Below are positions 13,080 through 24,480 of a stretch of DNA of 64,000 nt, piece after piece. A model generated the notes under the pieces. That model saw nothing but the letters and a program-made list of their open reading frames with translations. It made no database searches and had not been told where the DNA came from. The first letter of the stretch is position 1, and every line of letters begins with the position of its first letter. This stretch comes from Sphagnum compactum (Eukaryota; Bryophyta; Sphagnopsida; Sphagnales): contig OZ234495.1 in assembly GCA_965153455.1 (NCBI GenBank), positions 21,758,875 through 21,822,874 of the forward strand, in the 5' to 3' direction. Made by a program: the position numbers and the translations under genes.

Positions 13080-14824
13080 CAAGTGGGTGAAGGATCATGA
13101 GTGCCACTTTGGACTTCTTTTCACAATGAAATCAAAACCTCTTGACTGAAAAATAAGTGGCTGAAATCACATCCTCATGGCCGAAATAAATGATAATGTA
13201 AGTGGACAAAGTGTGAATTGTAAAGAAAATGGCAAGTAACCATCCAAATCTTGGAGTTTAAATTATTACAAGAAAAGGAGTCCTTGTATGCCAAATGATT
13301 TCAGTGGATTTTGAGTGAATTCATTAGTTATAATTGTAATGAACCGAGACCAATGAAGAAATAACGAATTCACTGGTCTAATGAATAGAGACTAGTGAAC
13401 TGTACTCACATTTTATAGTAGAATGAAAGAAAAGAAAAAATTTGCCCAAATGATCAAAATGGGGCAACAAATTTTTTTAAAAAATTTGCTAGGATTTGGT
13501 ACTAATCTGTGTAAATTAGTGGAATATGATAGCTCAGAGTGTGGACACCTATTTCTGGAGAGGTTCAATGCTGAGAACTGCCATGCTGTTATACAAACCT
13601 TTTGACCACCATTGTTTTCAACCATTAGGACCTGTATGATCATTATGCCAGATAAGTATCAACTTACCTTCTGGACATGCCTTGTGATTGTGGGAGGCAT
13701 AGAGGATGCTTGCAGGGTCTTCAACAGGACATGAATAATTTATGTGACTATTGAGAATGTAACCTTTTTGGGACTTTTCAAATGTCAGGTGCAGGGGCAG
13801 AAGGTGGTAGCATTCCCTCCTTGAACCATCCATAGAGATGAGATGGAGCTAAGCCTCATCACTTTTTGAGAGGATCTGGACTGTGTGCTGATATAACAGC
13901 ACTCATAGGGGCAGGTGTGTTGTGTGTTCATACACAGGTCATGATTTGCAAATGTGATTGAAATTCTAGGTGTGTATCGATACCTATTTCTGATGTGACA
14001 TCATATAAGAGGCTGCTTGGAGAGAGATAGAATGCTCATTGAAGTGGTTGCTTGGAGTGTCTTGACTTCCATACATGTTTCCAAAGCCCTATGTGTTGTT
14101 ACAGCTTAGTGGTAGAAATTCTGTCAGTCTGGAATGCTACCTAACCAATCTATAAAGAGTTCTGCACTGGAAGATTACATGCTAAAGTGACATGAAGTTT
14201 ACACTCACAAACTTGTTGCAACATGACTGAGAATACTAGGGATATTTTTGTTTATGTATGTCTCTTGAATACTAGCTGACAGCATGACTGGTTTCTCCTG
14301 TTGATTCCAGAAATACAACAGAAACTCAGGACATAGATTTTGAGTACGTTTTTCGAAATTTCGAACAGATTATAATGTATGTACCTACACCCACCCTAGG
14401 GAGCTGATGAAGTTAGTGGGAGAAGAATGGCAGGTAGTCGCTGCCATTCATGATGAAGTGATGGTCTTTTTGAGGACACTGATAAGGTTATGGCTACACT
14501 CATTCTTATCATGTTCATTTTGGGTTTGCTGGAGGTGACACAGTGGTTGCCTCAAAATGCTTTTGTCAAGTTTCATATCCAATCTCATTGATATATGCCA
14601 GTTACACCAAAAGTTTAATCTATTCTACTGGTGCCACAAGTAATGGGTGCATGCCTAAGATGTATCCTACACAAATTTCAAAATCTGTTTTGCTCACAAA
14701 ATTTGTATGAGTTCCTAGACTTGTATGAGTTCTCAGACACACAAAGTAATGAACAACTTAAGTAATGTTCAATTTTAATGCCATATTGTGGCAGTCACAA
14801 TGTCACTGCTGTTCAGTTGCCATC
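13080..14824 (+). other. Copy B upstream region (intron-1 homologue)
   Basis: This region aligns with 54606-56082 of copy C, which is predicted to be intron 1. Shared stretches include 'GCCACTTTGGACTTC' and 'GGACACCTATTT', and the 'CAGGGTCTTCAACAGGACATGAA' block near 13715 recurs at about 54970. The promoter/first-exon module found in copies A and C is absent, so this copy has no evident start of transcription of its own. Confidence 0.5.
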
Positions 14825-16012
14825 ATGAAGGAGAGAACCATGAAGTATGCCAGGAGGGCATGAACCATGTCATGTGAAGATGTTGAATATGACAGGTATT
14901 TGTTGGAGTGCTATGAGGAATGCCAACTACCCAAGAAAGAGGGCCAGAATGGCATGAATGGCAATGCCAATTTTGCTGCAAGGTTGTCAAATGCATACTT
15001 GGGCTTAACTTCCACTGCATCACAGGGTGCCCTGTGGTTGGCGTTTTGAAGATGTATCCAGTGGTGCACAAGACCAATGAGATGCAGTGGCATATGCTGT
15101 CCATCAGAAGGGTTTCATGAACTCTAAACAGGAACCTAAATTTGAAATTTCAAAGCATAAAAAATGACACAGACAAATGTTTGAGAAGACCTCCAAAACA
15201 AACGTTCTATTCAACAATTTTCTTCAACACACAATCATGCAGGAATCAATTGCATCCAGTCCAAGACCCTCAAAGGGTGGGATGCAGCAAATAGGGTGTG
15301 TGTCTGACAGGAATCCATATACACCTGAATGGCAGAATGCTGTTGACCATATGCAAATGGGGGTGGAGGAGACATCCATACCCCAAAAATGTGCTGAACA
15401 TGAAGGGTACTGCTTGACCTACCAATATGGATTGTTTTCAAGTCCTTCACTTGCATGCTTGAATCCTAAGGAATAAATGCTGAGCATGAGCTATATGTAT
15501 GATTGGCAGGTTGGAGATGAAGATGTGGGAATTATTATGAGTACCTACCTAATCACCATTGCTAGTCTGATCTGCAGCTCTTTGGTAATAGTTGCAAGTT
15601 TATGCTCAATCTTTCATTTGGCATTGATTTGTGTGGTGATGGTCATGTCAAGGAATGATGGCCATAACAGTCTCAACACGGAAGTCGTCTTCTTCCAGGG
15701 TACTCCTCTTGAGAATGCTTTGGGGATGTCACCTTTGACACCTTTGACAATTGAGCACGGCATGGTCAATGATGAATTGATGCACTAGTTTTTTGCTTAC
15801 TACCAAACACATGGCCCTCAAATTGCTTTTGAAGAGTGTGTCATTGGCAATTCATTCATGTGGCAACACCTCAATATACGTGTCTCGGAACATGGACCTA
15901 CTAAGGCCTCCTTGGAGGCCTTTGTGAAAAGAAGGTTGGTAAAGAGACATACCCAATGTAACACACCCATTGTTCCTATAAATGACTCGCAGCATTGGAG
16001 TCTCATGATACT
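14825..16012 (+). pseudogene. Ulp1-type copy B: truncated BED-zinc-finger/protease pseudogene
   Basis: This is homologous to copy C exons 2-4. The equivalent ATG is at 14825, and the C2HC zinc-finger region (EWQCQFCCKVV...) and donor (GT at 15407) are recognisable. Lesions: a TGA appears after 12 codons where copy C reads on; one base is lost near 15069 (CACAAAG to CACAAG), shifting the frame; the intron-3 donor GTGAGT became ATGAGT near 15525; a TAG at 15786 replaces a Trp codon. The protease homology ends abruptly after HWSLMIL (about 16011), before the catalytic Cys. From there the sequence belongs to the small membrane-protein unit. It cannot make a working protease. Confidence 0.8.
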
Positions 16013-16334
16013 ATCTGACTGCGGGCTGTTTGACACTGTTAGCATTGTATATGGTTAGATATAGATGGGGATTACAGTTGGGTATGGGAATTGTTTCACA
16101 AACATCATTGAAGAGTGTTTATTGTTGAACATGGTCAAGTGACCATTGAGTTCAGGCAAAGTATGCCAAAAGACTTGATCTGCTTTGAGACTTGGGTCCA
16201 ATGGTCCAATGTCTGCTGTTCTGCCTTTTCAGATGTTGGACATGTATCAGTTGGTGGACATGTTGGACAGAGTTGTGTCAAATTAAAGTGTATACCTTTA
16301 TATATATAGATAGATATATCTAGAAGTTAGCATT

Positions 16335-16500
16335 ATCCTTTAGTGTTATGCATGCTATACATAGAGGTTGTGAGCAAGTGTTAGACGTGTCTTTTGTTAA
16401 TACAATTTGTTAGCGTGTTGTTGTACATTCTGCACATAGTTAATAAAGTTGGACATGTTAATTTTTTTGTACATGTTGCACACATTCAAGTGCCAACCAT
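16335..16500 (+). promoter_or_regulatory. Upstream repeat tract and TATA region of membrane-protein copy 1
   Basis: Degenerate repeats of a TGTGCAACATGTATAACAC-like motif precede the gene, as in the two other copies. Downstream of this tract a TATAAATA box lies at 16576-16583, about 145 bases before the ATG. The same box and spacing occur in copy 3. The element looks intact although the coding part is frameshifted. Confidence 0.5.
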
Positions 16501-16726
16501 CAATGAAGATTCAGCTCTCAGGAACTTTCTTTGCTTTCTTCTAAAACAACAACCTTGGTAAATAAGTCCCTTTCTTATAAATAAGCAGACAATCTCCATA
16601 CCGTCACCTGCATTTGTTGTTCTTGAGTAGCATCAATTTGAGCAGATCAATCCAACAAGTTCACAGGAATTTCAGCTTATTTTCCTCTACCATCCAGCTT
16701 GCAACAGAATTCAGAAACAACAGGAG

Positions 16727-17445
16727 ATGGGTCATCCATTGTCATTCATGGATGCAGTTGCAAAGCCACCCACCTTATGGGATCACAGACACTCACTGCT
16801 GCATCAAGTGTTTTGTCTGTTGATGATATAATTTGGGTCTTGAAGCTGCTGCTTTCCTTTGTTGCCATCACCATGGTCGTTTGCACCATTTATAGAGTCA
16901 CCTTGTGGAGGTCAATTGCATCTAAATCCCCAAATCTTAGTAATCCCATGCCTTCTTCATCATCAGGAACCAATCAGTCTCCAGGTATGAAGCCAATAAC
17001 CATTCTGAGCTAGCTCGTTTCCTTGTTTTGTGTCTGGACTTTGTTGTGCAAGCAAGCCTGCAATTGTTTTCAGGATTAGCGGGGCTCAAACCTGGTAGCT
17101 TCCATTACTGGTAGCTAGGTCATTTCATAACAAGCCTACAGTTTCTATTCCTCATGTGTATGATGTATTCAAGGCCATGTTGTGCAAAAATTCCTTTCCT
17201 TTGTGAGGTTTGCCCCCCTTAGATTCATGTTGCCTCCAGGTTTCTTATGGTACCATTGACAAGATCTGGATATGTTGATGGCAGCTAATGAAGGAGGAAT
17301 TTCAGGCATGGTTGCCTCCAGAAGGTATCCTGATTAACATTCCACTTTCCACGAGCTCAACAAATGAAGGTTCCACAAATACTACTGATTTGGCTGCAGC
17401 AAATTACACGTTGCTTCAGATGGCTTCCTTTGCACTTTCTATCTG
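16727..17445 (+). pseudogene. Small membrane-protein gene, copy 1 (frameshifted)
   Basis: Exon 1 starts at ATG 16727 and ends at 16984 with donor CCAG|GTATGA; exon 2 starts near 17264 after AAG| and ends at TGA 17443-17445. Compared with copies 2 and 3, one base is missing near codon 18 of exon 1 (TTAGTGGG became TTATGGG). In addition, 14 bases are missing in exon 2 between GGCATGG and TTGCC. Both change the frame. The membrane segment (IIWVLKLLLSFVAITMVVC) can still be read in the shifted frame, so the losses are probably recent. It sits just after the broken Ulp1 copy B. Function of the family is unknown. Confidence 0.75.
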
Positions 17446-18756
17446 ACTTCAGGAATTGCTGGCTTGTTTGGGGATGCTTGGCTACAGCAAATCACATGCT
17501 GTAAGTGGATACAGGTTTTGCTTCCTGAGATCAGTACTCGGATCAGTAGAAGTGTTGGTGCTACACCATGAAGGTGTTCTTTCACAACTACTTTGAATGT
17601 TGTAGGCTGGTCAATTTGATGGCCATAACTTATGATAGTTTGGAGTTGCAAGTTTGGCTACAATTGACTAGTTGGTGGCTCTTTGCAAACAATTGGTTCC
17701 AATTAATGTGGTTGCAAGATAAGGAATTATAAATATAATGGGTTCAAATAGTTTGGTTGAAATTGTGAGGTTTCGGTGCAATCTGAGTGTTGAGAGTGCA
17801 TTCGGATGTGGTTGGAATAGTTGTTGTTACTGAAATTCTAAGGAGAAGCTTGGATGTCTGGGCTTTAAGGTTTAGATATTTATTGAGAGGTTTGGGAGTT
17901 GTGGGTTGCTGATCACTTGCAACATCACTTGTAAATTTGGCCCTTTCAAGGGAAAGATCACATCTCTATCCCACAAGGGGGACTGAAAATTTGCAAAACC
18001 AATAGTGGCTTGTTTTCATGACCAACACAAAAAACAAGGTAGAGGCATTTAGAATCTTCAGAATAAGCATCGTGAGTGAAATCAGATCTCAAATTTTCAA
18101 AAGCCTTTAAGAATTTTGAGTACTTGTCTTTAAAGCCTTTACTTTGGCGCCTAAACAAAGAGATTGTCATCATAAATTATAATTTAAGTCATCTTAAAAC
18201 AAGTGAATCTTATTTTCTAAATAACAATTTCAACCATATTGTATAATTTTTAAGACATCCCTGAATCACTCATTAGTATAACCTCACATTCCCAAAAAAA
18301 TTTGAAGAATTGTAAAGAACAATAGCAAGGTGCAATAACGTTATTAGGTGCCTCCCTCTACATTACAAACTCAGGAGAGTTCCTAAAAAATATGCGGGAT
18401 GAGGGACCAATAAAGCGCCACAATGCAATCTGTATTAGACATTGTCATTTAAAAGGGGAGAACTAATACAAAGCACGATATTCCCCCTGATACTAATACT
18501 CGCTCTCCAATCCAATGATTTTCTACTCAACTTACAAGAAGACCATGGGTGCATCAGTTCCATTGAAGCACAGTCTACTCATGATCAGGGAATCAGCTGG
18601 GTGGTCAAGTTAAGTCATACTCTTCATTTTATTAGTCAGGAAAAAGAAAAGAAAATTCTGTATTCTGGGAAAAGGATTTTGATCAAGGTGACTTCTCGAA
18701 GGTAGGCCACTTTGATTTTCAGCCTGATGGTTTAGGTTCTGGAGATACACACGAGA
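17446..18756. other. 3' flank of membrane-protein copy 1
   Basis: About 17460-17700 matches the 3' flanks of copies 2 and 3 and probably includes the 3' UTR. From there to about 18670 it matches 39,600 down to 38,770 in reverse. No further gene was recognised. Confidence 0.5.
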
Positions 18757-19119
18757 GCCACAGTGAACTAGAACCCACCAGTGCACCATCCACTGGATGC
18801 CTGTTATTATTGGGTTGGGGAGTTAATATTTGGTTGCATGGTGGTAACCAATTCTGTAGGAAATAGGTCGCATATATAGGTAGATAGGTAGGAAAATAGT
18901 TAACTAGTTATTCAGTTAGTAAATGGTTTATACATAGGTAAAGCCTTTATTTACTACTATCCTACTAACGACCTGCTCGTGGGTTGTTAGTAGGTAGGTT
19001 AGAAAAACAGAGTTAAGCACTATGGTTAGCTAGGGAAGTGGAACCCAACAGAAAACTGTTTCCTGACCACTTACCATTCATCCTTCATGGTGCACTGGTG
19101 GGTGCTGGTTCACTGTGGC
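18757..19119. mobile_element. MITE-like element with inverted termini, 363 bp
   Basis: The left end GCCACAGTGAACTAGAACCC and the reverse complement of the right end, GCCACAGTGAACCAGCACCC, match for about 35 bases and continue as ACCAGTGCACCAT. The interior has no coding frame and includes a TAGGTAGATAGG microsatellite. A clear target-site duplication was not found. Related end sequences occur near 61925 (CAGCACCCACCAATGCACCAG), suggesting a repeat family. Confidence 0.6.
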
Positions 19120-19495
19120 CGGGAAAAGGCTATGAAAGAATGCAGTTATAGCTGTGTTGAAAAGTGTTGATTTTAAAAATGGATTGATGTACCTGGCGGA
19201 CGGGCCTGTGGGGTCAGTCAAGGACTCAGGATCAGATTTGTCACACAACTCTGTGCAATGAGTGTAAGATCAAGATCAAAGGGTTCAAAATTGTCCATGT
19301 TTACAATACCATTCTAACATGTCTAACAACACCCAACTGTTGTGTCCAACTTGTACAAACTGCACAATATGCCAAACATAATTATTTACATTGGAAGTCA
19401 CAACTTGGGGCCCCAGGCTTCTAGGTAGACAACCAAATAAAACAAATATAAGAGATTTCAACAGAAAGTATCTTAAAAGTGATGGTTTGTAGCCT
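19120..19495. repeat. Direct duplication block, partner 42178-42555
   Basis: Near-identical stretches include 'GAAAAGGCTATGAAAGAA', 'TTGTCACACAAC', 'TCAAAATTGTCCATGTTTAC' and 'AAAGTGATGGTTTGTAGCC'. At 42 kb the next sequence is 'ATTTCCCTATGCTATGAT'. Here the same continuation occurs only at about 20675, so roughly 1.2 kb is inserted in this copy, including a Helitron-like element. No gene is recognised. Confidence 0.7.
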
Positions 19496-19607
19496 TGACG
19501 AAAAGGAACTTGAAGGAACTTGCTTTCTTGCTATAGTGATCACGGGGAATTTTGGTGGGAAATTCTAAAATAACAAAAAAAATATTTTCGACTTTATATA
19601 TTCAATA

Positions 19608-20550
19608 CTAGTTTGAACCCCGTGCCTAATGCACAGGTGTGTTATTTCAACAATGTTTGGTTCATGTTTTAGTTTTTTTTAAAACTTTTATCTTTTTTAT
19701 TTTTATTTTTATGTGTTTTCTGTTTTTATTATTATTTTGTATAATAAAAATAAAGTGTTTCTTTTTCACTTTTGTATTTTTGTTTATTTGGATGCAAGTT
19801 TGAAGTTTGGAGAAAGAAGACACACCTCATTCTTTTTCAAGTAGGGTTTTTCTTCATTATTATAAGTTTTATTTTTTCTTATTTTTTACTCTTTATTTGG
19901 TTTCTTCTTTTTTGAAATTTGTTTCTTTTAAAATGATTTAATTGTATTTCCCTTTCCTTGTTTCATTTGTTTCCATTCCTTTTTTATAGTTTTTGTGTTT
20001 TTACTTTTTTTTGTTTATGTTTGTTTCATGTTTTAATTTTTTCTATTCTTATTTTGTCTATCTTCATTTTTTTTCTATTTTTATGCGTTTATTTATTTAT
20101 TTAGTTTCTATTTTCTTTTCCAAAAAAATCTAGTTTTTCTAATATGTTTTATAATAGAAATAATTTTAAAAAAACTTTTTTATTTTTGTTTGATTAGATG
20201 CAGGTTTGAAGTTTGGAAAAAGAAAACAAACTTCATTTTTTTTTCAAGTATGGTTTTTTTCTTCTTTCTTTTGCTTTCTGTTTTGTTTCTTATTTTTTGT
20301 CATCTATTTTTTAATTTTCTTTTAAGATTATTTTACTGTATTTCCGTTTTTTGTTTCATGTTTAAGTGTTTACAAAAAAAAAAAATTTGTTAAAGTGTTT
20401 TTCTGTTTTTATTTTTTTCTAGTTTTTTCCCTTTTAAAAATATATATTTGTTCTGTTTAGATGGATGACGAGACGAATGACGAGATAGATGATCGATGGA
20501 CGGATGGATGGAAAGCTTCATTTCATCCTGACGTCCTTTATTATATGTAA
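19608..20550 (-). mobile_element. Helitron-like element (H2), non-autonomous
   Basis: Read on the minus strand, the 3' end is a near-palindrome TGTGCATTAGGCAC, about 10 bases, then CTAG followed by T, as Helitrons end. The 3' terminus is at 19608. The same end occurs in the 26.0-27.8 kb element. The 5' end near 20550 is degenerate (ATATAATAAAGG versus ATATATTAAAGG in that element). The interior is T-rich with an 'AAGCTTCATTTCATCC' block shared with other members. No RepHel frame exists. Confidence 0.6.
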
Positions 20551-21587
20551 TAACTCATGTATTCGTATATAAAGTAGTGTAGATGAAATAACTTGTCTGA
20601 TTGTATTGAATTTAATTCGATTTTATTTATCGTAAGCGCAGAGTATTATACTTGCAAACTCACTAGAGGCTTAGGCATTTCCTTATGCTATGATACTTCT
20701 TGCCCCTGTTTTATGGAGGTTGATTATCTATTGGTGTAGTATTGAGAATCTCTTTTGTGTAAAATAGCATGCAAGGAGTAGGGCATTGCTCTAATAAGTA
20801 AATCACCACAGCTGATTTGTTTATTTGTTTACTTTTACTTTTATTTTTTTCTCAAGATACCTGTTGGGTATCCTGTAGGTGCCAACATGGTAGTGCCTGA
20901 AAAACATATCTAACACGCGTTTATGTTATGTCAAAAGCCTACCTACATCACTAAAATATAACTGAAGTTTTTCCTAATGGAAAGCACAATGATGAATTGT
21001 TTCTAAATTTTATTAAACAAAAAGCACCAATCTTGAAGGGAAAATGAGGAACAAAAACCAAAGAGTAAAGTCGAAAAGGCAAAATGCTTAGATAGGTTAT
21101 TGAACTAAAGGGCTTAAACTCAATGCTTAATAGTTTGGATGCTTAAAATGTTGGTTTGTGCATGCGCCTGAATAACCTCCTTTCAACAAAAGGTGAAAGT
21201 CATACCCATGGAACTTTTTCTTTTTTTTTTGGAAAAAAGACAAGGAGAATGTGTCCATCAAATTAGGAATGTTTCACTATGCAACCATGTCCAACCAACA
21301 ATAGACAAGCATCAAACCCATCCTTGTGTGGTACCATTAAATATCATTTTATTAAAATTAAAAAAAAGGCGGACCCAATTTAATTTAATTTTTTAAAATA
21401 ATATTTTAAAATTATGATATTTAGTATTGACTTGCACCTCAAGGACCAAATTTACATCAACATCTAAAACTAATGTTGTGCGCCAAAATGATTTAGGACT
21501 GTAAGTGTAAAAAAAAAAAACATTTATATAGTTTTAGGTGGCCATGTAAAATGGTGTAAATGTAAAACAAATACATCTATATGCTTT

Positions 21588-21625
<38 letters not shown>

Positions 21626-22545
21626 TTCTACTTGAGGAGGGGGGATTTCATAATGTTTTTGGCCAACCAAATGGCCCATCGCCAGAAAACCAACCATCAA
21701 AACATTCAAATACTTTGGGATGCACCACAACTAAATTAATTAATATGAATCCCAATAAATACCTAAGCTCTTGTAAAAGCTTAAGCCAAAAATGGTGATG
21801 AACAAATTTAAGAATAAAAGTTCTACTCAAGCAATGAAACAAAGCAAGATGTGTGTTCAAAATATTCCTTGGAATAGCAACCACATAGTCAATACATATT
21901 GGTAGAAAATGTTAATGTTTGCGGAGGTATCAAAGTATCATGATTTTTTTGTGAAGGGCCAATCAAAGTGGTCTATTACAAAAAAACAAAATTAAGCTTT
22001 AGGATGCACTCACAACTAATTAATATGAATTTGCAAAAAGGTATGGTCATTAAACATATATAATATGTACAGTAACACTTCCCAAAATATTTTCACAAGG
22101 CCATGTAAATGTATTTGACAAATATTTACACTGACCTTGTGGAAGTGTAAAACAATATAAATACATAATAAGTATAAAAATGTAAATATAAAAAAATTCA
22201 GAAATGTAAATGATTTACACTTACATGAGATTTACATGCCGTATATACAACTCTTGACACTTACACGCTCAACACTTATCTGAACCTTTCTTCCTAGCGC
22301 CCGCCCATTGCAATTTCAACCAAAGCATTTGTAATACTATCTTTTTTAGTGTGAAACTTCGTATTGCTGCAAATCTTTTAGAGAATATTTTGTTGTAATA
22401 TTCCCTGTTTTTTTTTAATCGCCAAAAAAGAGATATTTTGGGTCAGTTTCACTACATGTCTATTCCTGACTGCTGGACACACCCAAACTATATAATGATT
22501 TTTCGTTTCACAATTGACAAGTTCTTATAAGATTGTCACCATTTA
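20551..22545. other. AT-rich interval with a possible small DNA transposon
   Basis: About 20675-20900 continues the duplication shared with 42560-42700. A (TA)n tract lies at about 21592-21622. Between about 21490 and 22285 there are many GTAAGTGTAAA-like motifs near both edges. The reverse complement of about 22225-22285 matches 37664-37710 (TGTCAA.AGT.GTATATACG.CATGTAAATC), so the region is a dispersed repeat. It has no gene. Confidence 0.4.
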
Positions 22546-22909
22546 TTGTTAAATACCTCTTGGGATGCCCACTACTGATGCTCCAACAGAAAATTGAAAA
22601 AACAAACAATGATTTGTACCCAAAGTAAATAATCCATATGTTGCAACTGCATTAATTGGAACCAAATGTTTGCAAAGGCCACCACCATATGAGTTGCAGC
22701 CAAATCCCAAAGTATCATAAGTTATGGCCATCAAACTCACCAGTCGACAACATTCAAAGCAGTTGTGCAAGAACACTACCATCGTGCTGCAACCCCAATA
22801 GTTCCTACTTATACCTTAAGTACTGATCTCAGGAAGAAGAAGATGCAAAAGTATCCACTTTTTAAGCATGTGATTTGCTGCAACCAAGCATTACCAGTAA
22901 TTCCTGAGC

Positions 22910-23669
22910 TCAGACAGAAAGTGCAAAGGAAGCCATCTGGTCATTTGCTGCAGTGAAATCCATAGAGCCGGTCAGGACAGTAGAATTTGTGGAACCTTCA
23001 TTGGTTGGGCTTGTGGCCGGAAGTGGAATGTTGATCAGGATACCTTCCGGTGGCAACTGTTCAATATCACCCATGCCTGCTGAAATTCCTCCTCCTTCAT
23101 TACCTGCCATCAACACATCCAGATCTTCTCAAGGGTACCATAAGAAACCTGAAGGCGACATGAATCTAAGGGTGGAAAACCTTGCAAATGAGAGGAATTT
23201 TTGCATAACTTGGCCTTGGTTGGATGCACATCATGTAGGAATAGAAACTAAGGCTTGATATGAAATCATCTGGTTTCCAGTAAAGAGGAAGTTGCAGTTG
23301 AGCCCTGCCAATTCTGACAACAATTGCAAGCTTGCTTGCACAACAAAATCCAGCACAAAACAAGGAAAGAAGAAAGCAGGTCAGAATGGTCGTTGGTTTT
23401 GTACCTGGAGACTCAGTTCCTGCTGATGAAGCTGCCATTGGATTACCAGAGTTTGAGGAGTGAGATGCAGTCGACCTCCACAAGCTGACTCCATAAGTGA
23501 CACAAGGCACCACAGTGATGGCAACTAAGAAAAACAGCTTCATGACCCAAATTACATCAGCAATGGACAAAGCTGCACTTGGTGCAGCAGCAGCAACAAG
23601 ACTTGTCTGTGATCCTGCCAAGGTGGGGGGCTGCGCAACAGCAGCTACAAAGGAAAATGGCTGACCCAT
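22910..23669 (-). CDS. Small one-span membrane protein, copy 2 (159 aa, two exons)
   Basis: Exon 1 runs from ATG at 23669 to 23405 (88 codons plus one base), with donor CCAG|GTAC. The intron is 23404-23125 (280 bases). Exon 2 starts at 23124 after ...GAGAAG| and ends with a stop at 22910. Acceptor use three bases earlier would add one residue. The N-terminus is MGQPFSFVAAVAQPPTL, without an obvious cleavable signal. One hydrophobic span (about residues 37-62, DVIWVMKLFFLVAITVVPCV) is followed by SLWRS and a Ser/Pro/Asn-rich tail. Exon 2 has a conserved GDIEQLPPEGILIN motif. A TATA-like CTATATATC lies at 23829-23821. I do not recognise the family. Conservation with copy 3, with indels in whole codons, argues for a real gene. 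Location in a membrane is inferred from hydrophobicity. Confidence 0.7.
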
Positions 23670-23820
23670 GATTCTCCTGTTGTTTCCTGAATTCTGTTGT
23701 GAGCCTACTGGTGCTTGAAAAGAAGCTGAAGAAGTTCTTGTGAACTTGTTGGATCGATATGCTGAAATTCACACAACTCAAGAACATGAAATGAAGGTGA
23801 TAGTGTGTGGAGATGGTGTT

Positions 23821-24480
23821 GATATATAGGGATGGATGGAGGCCAAGTTGGTTAATGTGATTGTAGAGAAAGTTCTGAAAAGTTGAATCTTCCTTGTTGC
23901 TGGACATGACCATGTGCAAGATGTATAACAGGATAATAAAGTATGCTAACTTTGAGGAAAAACATGATGTCTAACACTTGTTCAGAACTACACATGTGTA
24001 ACATGTATAACACACTAATGAAGTATGCTCACACGCAGGGAAAAAAAAAAACAAAAGCAATGTGCCACACTTCTTCACAACTATATGTGCAAGATGCATA
24101 ATACACTCATGACTTTGGGGGGAAAAAAATGAAGAAAAACTTGTTCAACACTTGTTCAAAACTATGTGCAAGATGTATCACCGTAGTACCTTTATCATTC
24201 GCATCTCTTCTTGACGATTTTTGTTTTGTTTTTTTTGGTTTTATCACTTTGGCAATGAAAATAAAGATTCCTGAATCTCCTGCAGTTGCAGATGGGAAAA
24301 AAAATGGCAAGTAAGTTTGCACCACTTAAGCAACATGTATTTGCACACTATGAAGTGCAACAGACCTGGGTATTTGCAACATGTATAACACACTAACAAG
24401 TATGTGATCTTTGAAGAAAAACATGTCTAACACTTGGTTGCAACTATATGTGCAACACATATAGGTATAACATGAAGGTA
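23821..24480 (-). promoter_or_regulatory. TATA box and upstream tandem repeats of membrane-protein copy 2
   Basis: A TATA-like CTATATATC on the minus strand at 23829-23821 lies about 150 bases before the ATG. Upstream (23905-24475) are several degenerate units of roughly 80-90 bases. Each has 'GTGCAA(G/C)ATGTATAACA', 'AAGTATGC' and 'TCTAACACTTGTTC' blocks. The same units occur before copies 1 and 3. They are either a minisatellite carried with the gene or a cis-regulatory array; function is not known. Confidence 0.55.

Larger units (their letters stand above)
16012..18670. repeat. Inverted duplication arm 1, partner about 38770-41480
   Basis: The reverse complement of 38770-41480 matches this arm along its length. 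Anchors are the TATA-box region, the membrane-protein exons, the 'CAGTCCCCCTTGTGG' block near 39435 (here near 17980), and the 'TGATCATGAG / CTCATGATCAGGGAAT' block near 18580. The left edge is the copy B break at 16012; the right edge is near 18670. A third copy in minus orientation covers about 22550-24850. Confidence 0.75.
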
